A DNA stretch of 49,081 nucleotides from an uncultured Bacteroidota bacterium (GTDB lineage Bacteria > Bacteroidota > Bacteroidia > Flavobacteriales > Flavobacteriaceae), in NCBI GenBank assembly GCA_902584445.1, contig CACHZY010000013.1, positions 1 to 49,081 on the forward strand, read 5' to 3'. This document shows positions 41,397-49,081 of this stretch, piece by piece (position 1 is the stretch's first letter; each line of letters begins with the position of its first letter). The notes under the pieces were generated by a model, which was not told where the DNA came from, made no database searches, and was given only the letters and a program-made list of their open reading frames with translations. The position numbers were made by a program, and so were the translations under genes.

Positions 41397-44243
41397 TTAA
41401 ATGTTTACATAACTATCGATTGAGGCACAGCTGCAAATTAAATTACGATCGCCAAATGCTTCATCAACTCTTCTTACAGAGGGCCAGAATTTATTCTCGG
41501 AAACATATGCCAGCGGATAAGCTGCCTTTTGTCTTGTGTATGGTAATTCCCATGCATCTCCACTAACCATCTTAAGTGTGTGAGGGGCATTTTTTAGCAT
41601 CATTTCACTTGATGCGTCCTTAGAATCTATCTCCATTCTTATTGAGATCATTGCATCACAAAAACGGTTAATTTCTTCTAAGCTTTCACTTTCAGTGGGC
41701 TCAATCATCATAGTTCCTGAGACTGGAAAAGAAACTGTTGGAGCATGAAACCCATAATCTATTAATCTTTTGGCGATATCTACCACTTCGATATTTTGAT
41801 TTTTGAATGGTCGGCAATCGATAATTAATTCATGGGCAGCTCTTCCATTAGCTCCAGTATAAAGAATATCAAAGGCTCCTTCCAGTCTTTTCTTTATATA
41901 ATTAGCATTTAAAATGGCTATTTCACTTGCACGTTTTAACCCTTTAGATCCAAGCATTTTGACATATCCATAAGAAATTAAACAAGCCAAAGCGGATCCC
42001 CATGGTGCAGCAGATAGTGCATCAATACTTTTTTCCCCACCTGTTTTGACTATTGGATGGGAGGGAAGGAACCTGGCTAAATGTTCCGCCACACAAATTG
42101 GACCAACGCCAGGACCACCACCTCCATGGGGAATGGCAAAGGTTTTATGTAAGTTCAGGTGGCATACATCAGACCCGATTATTTTGGGGTTTGTCAGTCC
42201 AACTTGAGCATTCATGTTTGCACCATCCATATAAACTTGACCACCACATGCATGAATTTTATCAGTTATCTGTCTGATATTGGTTTCAAAAACCCCATGG
42301 GTTGAAGGGTAAGTGATCATCAGTGCAGCTAGATTTTCACTATTTTCTTCAGCTTTTTGAGAGAGATCTTTCCAGTCAATATTTCCTGATTCGTCAGTTT
42401 TGACTACGACAACTTTCATACCTGCCATGACAGCTGAGGCTGGGTTTGTTCCATGAGCAGAAGAGGGTATTAAACAGATGTTTCTAAATTCTTCCCCATT
42501 TGCATTGTGATATGCTCGGATCACCATCAGGCCAGAATATTCTCCTTGAGCACCTGAATTGGGTTGGAGTGATGTGGCATGAAACCCAGTAATCTCATTA
42601 AGTTGAGATTCCAAACTAAAAAGCATTTTCTGATAGCCTTGTGCTTGATTATTTGGGACAAATGGATGAAGTGCAGACCATCTGGGCCAACTCAAAGGTA
42701 GCATTTCAGCTGCCGCATTTAATTTCATAGTGCAGGATCCCAAGGAAATCATGGAGTGATTTAGTGCCAAATCTTTTCTCTCGAGTATTTTTATGTATCG
42801 CATCAAAGAGGTCTCTGAGTGATGGGAATTAAAAATCTTGTGATCCAAAAAAGTACTAACCCTTTTCTGACTTACCGGATAGCGGTGATGTTCAATTTTG
42901 ACTTTTCCAGTTATATTTTTTTGGAGCGTTACTTCTTCAAATACAGTTAGAATTTTGAGTAAGGCAACTTCATCACATATTTCATTTATACTTATTCCCA
43001 CGGTCTGGTCATCTATATATAGAAAATTAATTTCTTTTTTTTCAGCTACTTCTCTGATTTTATCAGCTTGAACTTTAATTCTGAGAGTATCAAAATAATA
43101 AGTGTTGAGCTGAGTAAGTCCTAGATCTGTAAGTTTCTTTTCAAGCTTAGCTGTGTTTAAATGAATTTTTTTTGCAATTTTTTTTAATCCTTTTGGACCA
43201 TGATAAACGCTATACATTCCGGCCATTACCGCCAATAATACTTGAGCGGTACAAATATTTGAAGTAGCGCGATCCCGTTTGATGTGTTGTTCCCTTGTTT
43301 GTAAAGCCATACGTAGGGCTGGGTTTCCGTCTTGATCAATGGTCTGTCCTATGATCCTTCCTGGAATATGTCTTTTGTAATCTACTTTAGTTGCAAAATA
43401 AGCAGCATGTGGACCACCATAACCCAATGGAATTCCAAACCGCTGGGTGGTCCCCACTACCACATCAACGCCGTATTCACCAGGTGCCTCTAAAAGGGCT
43501 AAACTCAATAAATCTGCAGCTACAATAGTTTTTATATTGAGTGTTTTTGCTTTATTAATCGCAGCGGGTAAATCGATTATTTCTCCAAATTTTCCTGGAT
43601 ATTGAAATAGGGCTCCAAAAAAGGTTTTATCGTAATTAAAATCTTTTTCGTTGCCAACAACCAATTCAATTTTAAGAGGAGCTGCTCTAGTTTGTAAAAC
43701 AGCAAGTGTTTGAGGTAGAATCTGATCAGATAAAAATATTTTTGAGGCATTATTTTTTTTCTGATCTTTCGATCTAAGTTCATAAATCATAGACATAGCC
43801 TCTGCTGCTGCGGTACTTTCATCAAGAAGAGAGGCATTAGATAACTCCATTCCAGTCAAATCACAAACCATGGTTTGAAAGTTGAAAAGCGCCTCTAATC
43901 TCCCTTGAGCAATTTCAGCCTGGTAGGGAGTGTAGGCAGTATACCATCCAGGGTTTTCTAAAATATTTCTTTGGATTACAGCCGGTGTAACTGTGGGGTG
44001 GTATCCTAATCCAATGTAGGTTTCAAATAGTTTATTTTCATCGGATAAGGCACGTAGTTCATTTAGAAATTTATTTTCACTTATCCCCTTCGGTAGTGAA
44101 AGAGGAGAATTTAATCTGATTTCTTGAGGGATTGTCTGAGTCAAAAGCTCCTCTATGGACTCGACATCTAAACTAGATAACATTTTTTTGATATCACTCT
44201 CACTTGGCCCTATATGGCGTAGAGAAAACTCGTCCTGTTGCAT
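41397..44243 (-). CDS. gcvP: Glycine dehydrogenase (decarboxylating), P protein
   Basis: GcvP decarboxylates glycine and passes the aminomethyl group to lipoylated GcvH in the glycine cleavage system. At 948 residues it is the fused single-chain form (GcvPA plus GcvPB). The N-terminal half has SLRHIGPSESDIKKML, YTPYQAEIAQGRLEAL and GVDVVVGTTQRFGIPLGYGG (in parts); the C-terminal half has SLGSCTMKLNA, PNSGAQGEYSGL and the PLP lysine in LNLHKTFAIPHGGGGPG. All look intact. GcvH and GcvT are not adjacent. A -7 element ends 14 bases before the ATG. Confidence 0.97.
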   Translation of the reverse strand: MQQDEFSLRHIGPSESDIKKMLSSLDVESIEELLTQTIPQEIRLNSPLSLPKGISENKFLNELRALSDENKLFETYIGLGYHPTVTPAVIQRNILENPGWYTAYTPYQAEIAQGRLEALFNFQTMVCDLTGMELSNASLLDESTAAAEAMSMIYELRSKDQKKNNASKIFLSDQILPQTLAVLQTRAAPLKIELVVGNEKDFNYDKTFFGALFQYPGKFGEIIDLPAAINKAKTLNIKTIVAADLLSLALLEAPGEYGVDVVVGTTQRFGIPLGYGGPHAAYFATKVDYKRHIPGRIIGQTIDQDGNPALRMALQTREQHIKRDRATSNICTAQVLLAVMAGMYSVYHGPKGLKKIAKKIHLNTAKLEKKLTDLGLTQLNTYYFDTLRIKVQADKIREVAEKKEINFLYIDDQTVGISINEICDEVALLKILTVFEEVTLQKNITGKVKIEHHRYPVSQKRVSTFLDHKIFNSHHSETSLMRYIKILERKDLALNHSMISLGSCTMKLNAAAEMLPLSWPRWSALHPFVPNNQAQGYQKMLFSLESQLNEITGFHATSLQPNSGAQGEYSGLMVIRAYHNANGEEFRNICLIPSSAHGTNPASAVMAGMKVVVVKTDESGNIDWKDLSQKAEENSENLAALMITYPSTHGVFETNIRQITDKIHACGGQVYMDGANMNAQVGLTNPKIIGSDVCHLNLHKTFAIPHGGGGPGVGPICVAEHLARFLPSHPIVKTGGEKSIDALSAAPWGSALACLISYGYVKMLGSKGLKRASEIAILNANYIKKRLEGAFDILYTGANGRAAHELIIDCRPFKNQNIEVVDIAKRLIDYGFHAPTVSFPVSGTMMIEPTESESLEEINRFCDAMISIRMEIDSKDASSEMMLKNAPHTLKMVSGDAWELPYTRQKAAYPLAYVSENKFWPSVRRVDEAFGDRNLICSCASIDSYVNI

Positions 44244-44257
44244 ATAATTTGTTTAAT

Positions 44258-44265
44258 CAAATTTA
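44258..44265 (-). promoter_or_regulatory. -7 promoter element for gcvP
   Basis: On the minus strand TAAATTTG is an exact TAnnTTTG, 14 bases before the gcvP ATG, with a TTG at 44281-44283 lying 15 bases upstream. The box is half of an inverted repeat AATTTG/CAAATT (44246-44263). No glycine riboswitch-like structure is possible in such a short leader. Confidence 0.5.
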
Positions 44266-44352
44266 CCGCTTAGATGGAAACAATTTTATGGGTATTAAAA
44301 ACAGATATCATTTTTTTTTTAACAAAAATTTCTCTTATTAACAGTTTACAGA

Positions 44353-44360
44353 TACTTTTG
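44353..44360 (+). promoter_or_regulatory. -7 promoter element abutting the UbiA-like start
   Basis: TACTTTTG is an exact TAnnTTTG and ends four bases before the GTG start codon of the membrane protein gene, suggesting a leaderless message if both calls are right. Confidence 0.4.
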
Positions 44361-44364
44361 TTTA

Positions 44365-45174
44365 GTGAGAGTATTTACTTGCGTTTTTGAAAGTTACATT
44401 AAGTATAATTTTCATGTTGGTTTGGCCGTTTGGGCCTTGGCTCAGATTACTGCCTTGGATTTTGAGTTAAATCTGTACTTTATTCATCACTTTATTTTTT
44501 TTATGGCCCCATTTTTGGGTTATAATTTCATTAAGTACCACCTGTTTTATTGGAAGGCTACACTTATTAAGTCTTTTAGAATCAATTTGTTATTAGGGTT
44601 TTTTTTATTGTGGATTCTTATCTTATGTGGGATTATGTTTTTTCTTCCGCTTTCTTCTCAGTTGCTATTTTTTTTCACACTATTATTGGGATTACTATAC
44701 TGCCTTCCCTTGCCTGGTTTTAAGATTAACTTTAGGGGTTTTAAGGGCTTAAAAATTCATTTGGTTGCATTAAGTTGGGTATTAATGACAGTTTTTTTAC
44801 CACTTACTTTAGAAGGAAAGTCTTTAAGAGAATTTTCTTTGATATATGGCTGTCAACGATATTTTTTTGTAATATCGGCTACCTTACCTTTCGAAATCAG
44901 AGATTTGAAATTAGACCATCCCAAATTATCTACTTGGCCCCAAAGATGGGGAGTTAAAAACACCAAAATATTGGGTTTCATATTATTGATATTTTTTCTT
45001 TTTTTGGAGGTATTATTTAGTTTTTCTTCTAGTTATGAAATAACAGCAATTATTGCCATAATTTTAATGGTTTTTATTTTAATGTCGAAAAAGGAACAAT
45101 CCAAATATTTTAGCAGCTTTTGGGTAGAGGGAATTCCAATTTTATGGCTACTTTTAAAAAAACTAATGCTTTAA
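44365..45174 (+). CDS. UbiA-like integral membrane protein
   Basis: A 269-residue protein with seven to nine hydrophobic segments. One motif, LPFEIRDLKLDHPKLSTWPQ followed by RWGVKNTK, strongly resembles the second aspartate-rich motif of UbiA prenyltransferases (RDxxxD...T.P...G). The first aspartate motif expected near the N-terminus is not seen; GYNFIKYHLF stands in that place. It may therefore be a diverged or inactive UbiA relative. The only plausible start is GTG at 44365, since no in-frame ATG occurs before residue 47. The rhodanese gene starts one base after its stop. Confidence 0.7.
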   Translation: MRVFTCVFESYIKYNFHVGLAVWALAQITALDFELNLYFIHHFIFFMAPFLGYNFIKYHLFYWKATLIKSFRINLLLGFFLLWILILCGIMFFLPLSSQLLFFFTLLLGLLYCLPLPGFKINFRGFKGLKIHLVALSWVLMTVFLPLTLEGKSLREFSLIYGCQRYFFVISATLPFEIRDLKLDHPKLSTWPQRWGVKNTKILGFILLIFFLFLEVLFSFSSSYEITAIIAIILMVFILMSKKEQSKYFSSFWVEGIPILWLLLKKLML

Positions 45175-45175
45175 A

Positions 45176-45508
45176 ATGAAATCTTTTTTATTTATTCTTT
45201 TCTTGATTCTTCAGCCTCCCACAGTCGAGTTAATTGAAAAATCTAAATACCAGGCCTTTGTTGATCAGGGATATACGATCATTGATGTAAGAACCCCTGA
45301 GGAGTATTTGCAAGGGCATATTCAAGGAGCCCAAAATATAGATGTTAGGGCTGAAACTTTTATAACCGAAATACAAGAACTTTCAAAATCAGATACTCTT
45401 TTGGTTTATTGTCGATCGGGTAGAAGGAGCCTCTATGCGGCACAAGTATTGGTTTCCTTTGGTTTTAAAAAAATTTATGATCTTGAAGGCGGGTTTTTAA
45501 ACTGGTAG
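45176..45508 (+). CDS. Exported single-domain rhodanese
   Basis: A 110-residue protein with a short hydrophobic export signal (FLFILFLILQPPTV) and one rhodanese domain: IIDVRTPEEYLQGHIQGAQN, then the active-site loop VYCRSGRRS with the persulfide-forming cysteine, then GGFLNW at the end. Such proteins transfer sulfane sulfur or act in redox reactions in the envelope. The call is firm on fold, open on substrate. It follows the UbiA-like gene by one base, so they are probably co-transcribed. Confidence 0.9.
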   Translation: MKSFLFILFLILQPPTVELIEKSKYQAFVDQGYTIIDVRTPEEYLQGHIQGAQNIDVRAETFITEIQELSKSDTLLVYCRSGRRSLYAAQVLVSFGFKKIYDLEGGFLNW

Positions 45509-45688
45509 TTTAATTACATTAAATTTGTTAAGAGAAAAATTATTGTCTAAAATAAATCAATTTTTACATCTCAGCCTTATTAAATAATTTGTTAAGAATT
45601 TTAAGTTGTATTAAATAATAACACATCGTATGCTTTTTTTTAATTAAGTGTGATTTCTCCCTTTTTCTTATTAAAAGGTAGAAATGTT

Positions 45689-47711
45689 TTAGAGAACCAA
45701 GCCGGCTCTTTTAAGCAATGCTTTTGGACTAGGAGCTTTACCTCTAAACTTTTTATAGAGTATCATGGGATGTTCGGTGCCACCTTTAGAGAGAATATTT
45801 TCTTTAAAAGATTTTGATGTTTTTAAATCAAAAACTCCTTTTTCTAAAAATAACTCAAAGGCATCTGCGTCTAGTACCTCAGCCCATTTATAACTGTAAT
45901 AGCCAGCTGAATAACCTCCTTGAAATATATGAGAAAAAGCAGTGCTAGTACAGTTTTCTGGGTAATCACCTAAAAATTGAATACGACCTAAAATTTCCTT
46001 TTCGTGCTTTTTAACATCCTTGATTTCATTCGCTTTTTTATTATGATATGAAATATCTAAAAACGCAAAGCCAAGTTGTCTTAGAGTTTGTAACCCTTGC
46101 TGAAAATGGGCTACTTTTTTGATTTTTTTTATGTATTCCATCGGTATGATTTCATTTGTCTTGTAATGCTTTGCAAAGAGTTTTAGTGCTTTTTTTTCAT
46201 AACACCAGTTTTCCATGATCTGGCTTGGTAGTTCTACAAAATCCCAATAAACACTCGTTCCACTTAATGCTCTATAAGTTGTTTCAGATAAAATTCCATG
46301 TAATGCATGACCAAACTCATGAAATAGAGTAGTTACCTCCTGAAAAGTTAATAATGAAGGCAGGCTTGCAGTAGGTTTAGAAAAATTACAAACGATTGAT
46401 ACATGAGGTCTTTGTTCTTTTTTTTGAGAGCGATATGAAGTCATCCAGGCTCCATTACGTTTTCCTTCACGAGGGAAGAAATCAGTATATAAAAGCGCGT
46501 GAAAATGCCCATGGGAATTAAATACTTCGTAGACCTCCACTTCATCGTGATAGACTTGAATATCCTTACTTTTTTTAAAACTCAGTCCGTAAAGCTTATG
46601 AACTATTTCAAATAATCCTAATTTAACTTTTTCTAATGAGAAATATGGTTTGAGTAGTTGCTCGTCCAAATCCAATTGCGCTTGTTTTAGCTTTTCAGAA
46701 ACGTAAGCAATATCCCATTTTTCAATTTGATCAAGATTAAGATTTTTTTTGGCATAGCTGATTAATTCTTCCCATTCTCTTTTTGCCGCTGGAAATGCTT
46801 TTTGATAAAGATCTTCAAGGAAGTTATTTACATTTTTTTCTGAGCTGGCCATTCGTTCTTCTAAGACAAAGCTCGCATGAGACTCATATCCCAACAATTT
46901 AGCGCGTTTTTTTCTCAGTTCAATTATTCTTAAGATGATTTTACTATTGTTGTTATCATTTTCTCTAAATCCTCTTTGTCCAAAAGCAAGGCTCATTTTA
47001 CGTCTTAATTCTCTGTCATCTAGATAGGTCATAAACGGAATATAACTAGGATAATCTAAGGTAAAAATCCATCCAGTTTTATTTTTAGATTTGGCAATTT
47101 CAGCACCCATTTCTTTGACCTGATCTGGTAACCCTTTTAGCTGATTTTCCTCTGCAATATGAAGAAAGTACTCATTGGTGTCTGACAAGACATTTTCTCC
47201 AAATCTTAAGCTTAGTTTTGCTTTTTCAGTATCGATATCTCTTAAGATAAGCTTTTCATCCTCAGAGAGCAGTGCACCATTTCTAGCAAAACTTTTAAAC
47301 TCTTTTTTTAAGAAGGGTAACTTGCTCGGATGTAAGATTTTCACTTTCTCTATTTTCAAAAATCTTTTTGACGCGTTCAAAAAGTACTTGATTGAGTCTT
47401 ATATCATTTTGAAATTTGGTAAGTAATGGTGAAGCCTGTTGGGTTATTTGCTGAATTTCTTCTGTGGTATCGGCACTGTTGAGATTGAATAAAATCGTAC
47501 TATTTCGCTCCAATAATTCACCTACATTTTGTAAAGCATTTATGGTGTTATCAAAACTAGGTTGGGCTTTCTGATTAGCGATTTTATTGGTTGCTTTTAA
47601 ACTTTCTTGAATGTCTTTTTTGATTGCTGGGATAAAGTGTTCTGGTTTAATTTCGCCAAATGGCGTGGACTGGTGTGGCGTCTTAAACCTAGCCATGAGG
47701 GGGTTTTTCAA
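45689..47711 (-). pseudogene. M3-family oligopeptidase (Dcp/OpdA-like), split by a frameshift
   Basis: A zinc oligopeptidase split into two frames. The N-terminal part (47295-47711, 138 codons, from MKNPLMARFKTPHQSTPFGE) ends TLLKKRV and stop. The remainder continues in another frame as LKKEFKSFARNGALLSE down to 45689, with the zinc site FHEFGHALHG. Removing one A from the seven-A run (47303-47309) joins them into one 673-residue protein, a normal length for the family, which cleaves short peptides in the cytoplasm or periplasm. Both halves are otherwise well conserved. The change may be a sequencing error, a recent mutation or a slippage site. It starts five bases after purE on the same strand. 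Confidence 0.88.
47303..47309 (-). other. Seven-A run at the M3 peptidase frameshift
   Basis: The minus strand reads CTTCTT, seven A, GAGTTT. With six A the peptidase frame is continuous; with seven it stops two codons later at RV and TAA. A run of this length is a typical place for polymerase slippage and for base-count errors in sequencing. Confidence 0.85.
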
Positions 47712-47716
47712 ATTTT

Positions 47717-48202
47717 TTAAAGATTTAAATTTTTACTGGAGTTGATTACTTTGGTTTTCAACCCTTCTTTGTAAACTTCTATTTTGCTTAAAATGGATGG
47801 ATCGGAGGTACCAACAATTTGAACAGCAAGTATTCCTGCATTTTTAGCACTGTTTAGGGCCACGGTTGCGACGGGTACACCTCCTGGCATTTGTAAAATA
47901 GACAACACAGAGTCCCAACCATCAATTGAATTTCTGGATTTAATCGGAACACCAATAACTGGTAGTGGTGTTAATGACGCAATCATTCCAGGTAAATGAG
48001 CAGCTCCTCCAGCTCCGGCTATTATTACTTTAAGTCCTTTTTGTTGAGCTTTTTTACCGTATTCCATCATTTTTTCAGGAGTACGATGGGCTGATACAAT
48101 ATCGACCTCAATTTCGATATCAAAACTATTTAAAATATCTATTGCTTCTTGCATGACTGTTAGGTCCGATTTGCTTCCCATTATAATTCCAACTCTTACC
48201 AT
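47717..48202 (-). CDS. purE: 5-(carboxyamino)imidazole ribonucleotide mutase PurE
   Basis: PurE converts N5-CAIR to CAIR in purine synthesis, using the product of PurK. The 161 residues carry the class I signature MGSKSDLTVMQ, SAHRTPEKM with the catalytic histidine, IAGAGGAAHLPGM, and PVIGVPIKS. It starts one base after the purK stop, as expected for the functional pair. Confidence 0.97.
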   Translation of the reverse strand: MVRVGIIMGSKSDLTVMQEAIDILNSFDIEIEVDIVSAHRTPEKMMEYGKKAQQKGLKVIIAGAGGAAHLPGMIASLTPLPVIGVPIKSRNSIDGWDSVLSILQMPGGVPVATVALNSAKNAGILAVQIVGTSDPSILSKIEVYKEGLKTKVINSSKNLNL

Positions 48203-48203
48203 C

Positions 48204-49081
48204 TTATTTTGATATTACTAATAATGTATCTTTAACTTTTTCCGCAATCTTTCTTGCAGTTGACAATTCAGGATTGATGATTGTTACATGGCCCATTTTT
48301 CGAAATGGTCGTGTTTCTTTTTTTCCGTAAATATGAGGAATAACGCCATCAATTGCTAAAATCTGGTCGATGTTTTTATAATTTACAGGCCCAGCGTAAC
48401 CATCTGCACCTACCAGGTTAACCATTACCCCCGCTGTTTTGCTATCGGTTTTGCCAAGGGGTAAGTCCAAAATTGCTCTAAGATGCTGTTCAAATTGACA
48501 GGTGTAGGAGGCTTCTATACTAAAATGACCACTATTGTGAGGCCTTGGCGCTACTTCATTAACAAGTATTTCCTCATCGGAGACAAGAAATAATTCCACA
48601 GCAAGGAGTCCAATTTGTCCATAAGCTTCTGCAGTTTTAAGTGCTATTTCAACCGCATTTTTTGCCGCTTTTGTTGATATTCTTGCTGGACATAAAACAT
48701 ATTCTACTTGATTTGCAGTGGGGTGAAATTCAGATTCTACTACTGGGTAATTGACTATTTCACCTTGTGGTCTTCGACAAACAATTACTGATAATTCTTT
48801 TTTGAAGTTAACCATCTCTTCAATTAAACAATGGCCTGGATTTAAATCTTCTAATTCTTTGTTTGAACGGATTATGGATACCCCATAGCCGTCATAGCCC
48901 ATTTCAGCAGATTTCCATACAAAAGGATAAGATAAGTCTCCTTTATGGACTTTTTCTTTCAAAGCATTTATAGAATCGAATTCCTCGAATAAAGCAGAAG
49001 GTATATTATTATCTAGATAAAATTTTTTTTGTAAACATTTATTTTGAATGGTTTTTAGAATTTGTGGCTGTGGATAAACAG
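48204..49081 (-). CDS. purK: 5-(carboxyamino)imidazole ribonucleotide synthase PurK (5' end beyond window)
   Basis: PurK carboxylates AIR with ATP and bicarbonate to N5-CAIR. About 292 codons are visible; the frame is open to the window edge, and the part there (QKKFYLDNNIPSA, preceded by VYPQPQILKTIQNK) matches the middle of the family, so the N-terminal third of about 85-100 residues lies outside. ATP-grasp features follow: FVWKSAEMGYDGYG, LIEEMVNFKKELSVIV, EIVNYPVVE, LLAVELFLV and the metal-binding NEVAPRPHNSGH. It is followed one base later by purE. Confidence 0.96.
   Translation of the reverse strand, partial: VYPQPQILKTIQNKCLQKKFYLDNNIPSALFEEFDSINALKEKVHKGDLSYPFVWKSAEMGYDGYGVSIIRSNKELEDLNPGHCLIEEMVNFKKELSVIVCRRPQGEIVNYPVVESEFHPTANQVEYVLCPARISTKAAKNAVEIALKTAEAYGQIGLLAVELFLVSDEEILVNEVAPRPHNSGHFSIEASYTCQFEQHLRAILDLPLGKTDSKTAGVMVNLVGADGYAGPVNYKNIDQILAIDGVIPHIYGKKETRPFRKMGHVTIINPELSTARKIAEKVKDTLLVISK

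Noticed and set aside
45522-45597. Direct repeat AATTTGTTAAGA (45522-45533 and 45586-45597) after the rhodanese gene
   Set aside because: Only two 12-base AT-rich copies, no mobile-element gene or target duplication nearby; probably chance.
1-49081. CRISPR arrays, insertion sequences, prophage or toxin-antitoxin genes
   Set aside because: I looked for regular spaced repeats, transposase or integrase motifs and typical small paired genes and found none.

Overview
The window looks like the chromosome of a member of Bacteroidota, class Flavobacteriia, probably a compact marine type. Seen directly: strongly AT-rich DNA, almost no Shine-Dalgarno sequences, many start regions carrying the Bacteroidota -7 promoter element TAnnTTTG, very short or overlapping gene borders, a gldJ (gliding/type IX secretion lipoprotein) and porV (type IX secretion outer-membrane protein) pair, and flavobacterial gene neighbourhoods such as coaD-ddl-PASTA-rluD and rsfS-ftsH-LUD-cdsA-psd. 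I see no phage, insertion sequence, CRISPR array or rRNA. Most of the window is core housekeeping.

Layout. 1-2.8 kb: end of dtd, then murB, a PLP aminotransferase and a DUF1573 protein. 2.9-5.5 kb: valS. 5.5-9.9 kb: a leftward unit rsfS-ftsH-LUD-cdsA-psd (ribosome silencing, membrane proteolysis, phospholipid synthesis). 10-15.9 kb: birA, pyrE, a Nudix hydrolase, coaD, ddl, a PASTA protein, rluD, yaaA. 15.9-20.8 kb: M15 peptidase, GNAT, then a secreted carboxypeptidase-regulatory-like protein, a DUF6702 protein and an M1 metallopeptidase. 20.8-22.9 kb: tatA, an O-methyltransferase, a flavin reductase and two small membrane proteins. 22.9-23.8 kb: the only gene-poor stretch; it holds a very short CDGSH iron-sulfur gene, a strong leftward terminator and a long inverted repeat. 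23.8-29.1 kb: tRNA-Val(GAC), mscL, a secreted sulfatase with a lipoprotein esterase, a small two-helix protein and acs. 29.1-36.3 kb: murF and gldJ leftward, porV, pdhA and pdhC rightward. 36.3-41.3 kb: SDR, SprT-like, manC rightward, mlaFE and a KAS III-type enzyme leftward. 41.4-45.5 kb: gcvP, a UbiA-like membrane protein and a rhodanese. 45.7-49.1 kb: purK (5' end beyond the window), purE and an M3 oligopeptidase split by one extra A in a run of seven.

How the genes work together. Envelope building is a recurring theme (murB, ddl, murF, PASTA protein, M15 peptidase, cdsA/psd phospholipids, manC sugar nucleotide, MlaEF lipid transport, gldJ/porV secretion and gliding). Central metabolism is represented by pdhA/pdhC, acs and gcvP, nucleotide synthesis by pyrE and purKE, cofactors by birA and coaD.

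No clear new multi-gene system stands out. The points most worth a second look are the 29-40 residue CDGSH protein in the gene desert, an intrinsic terminator placed three bases before the murF start codon, the absence of porU between gldJ and porV, the M3 peptidase frameshift, and promoter elements that abut start codons and suggest leaderless mRNAs.
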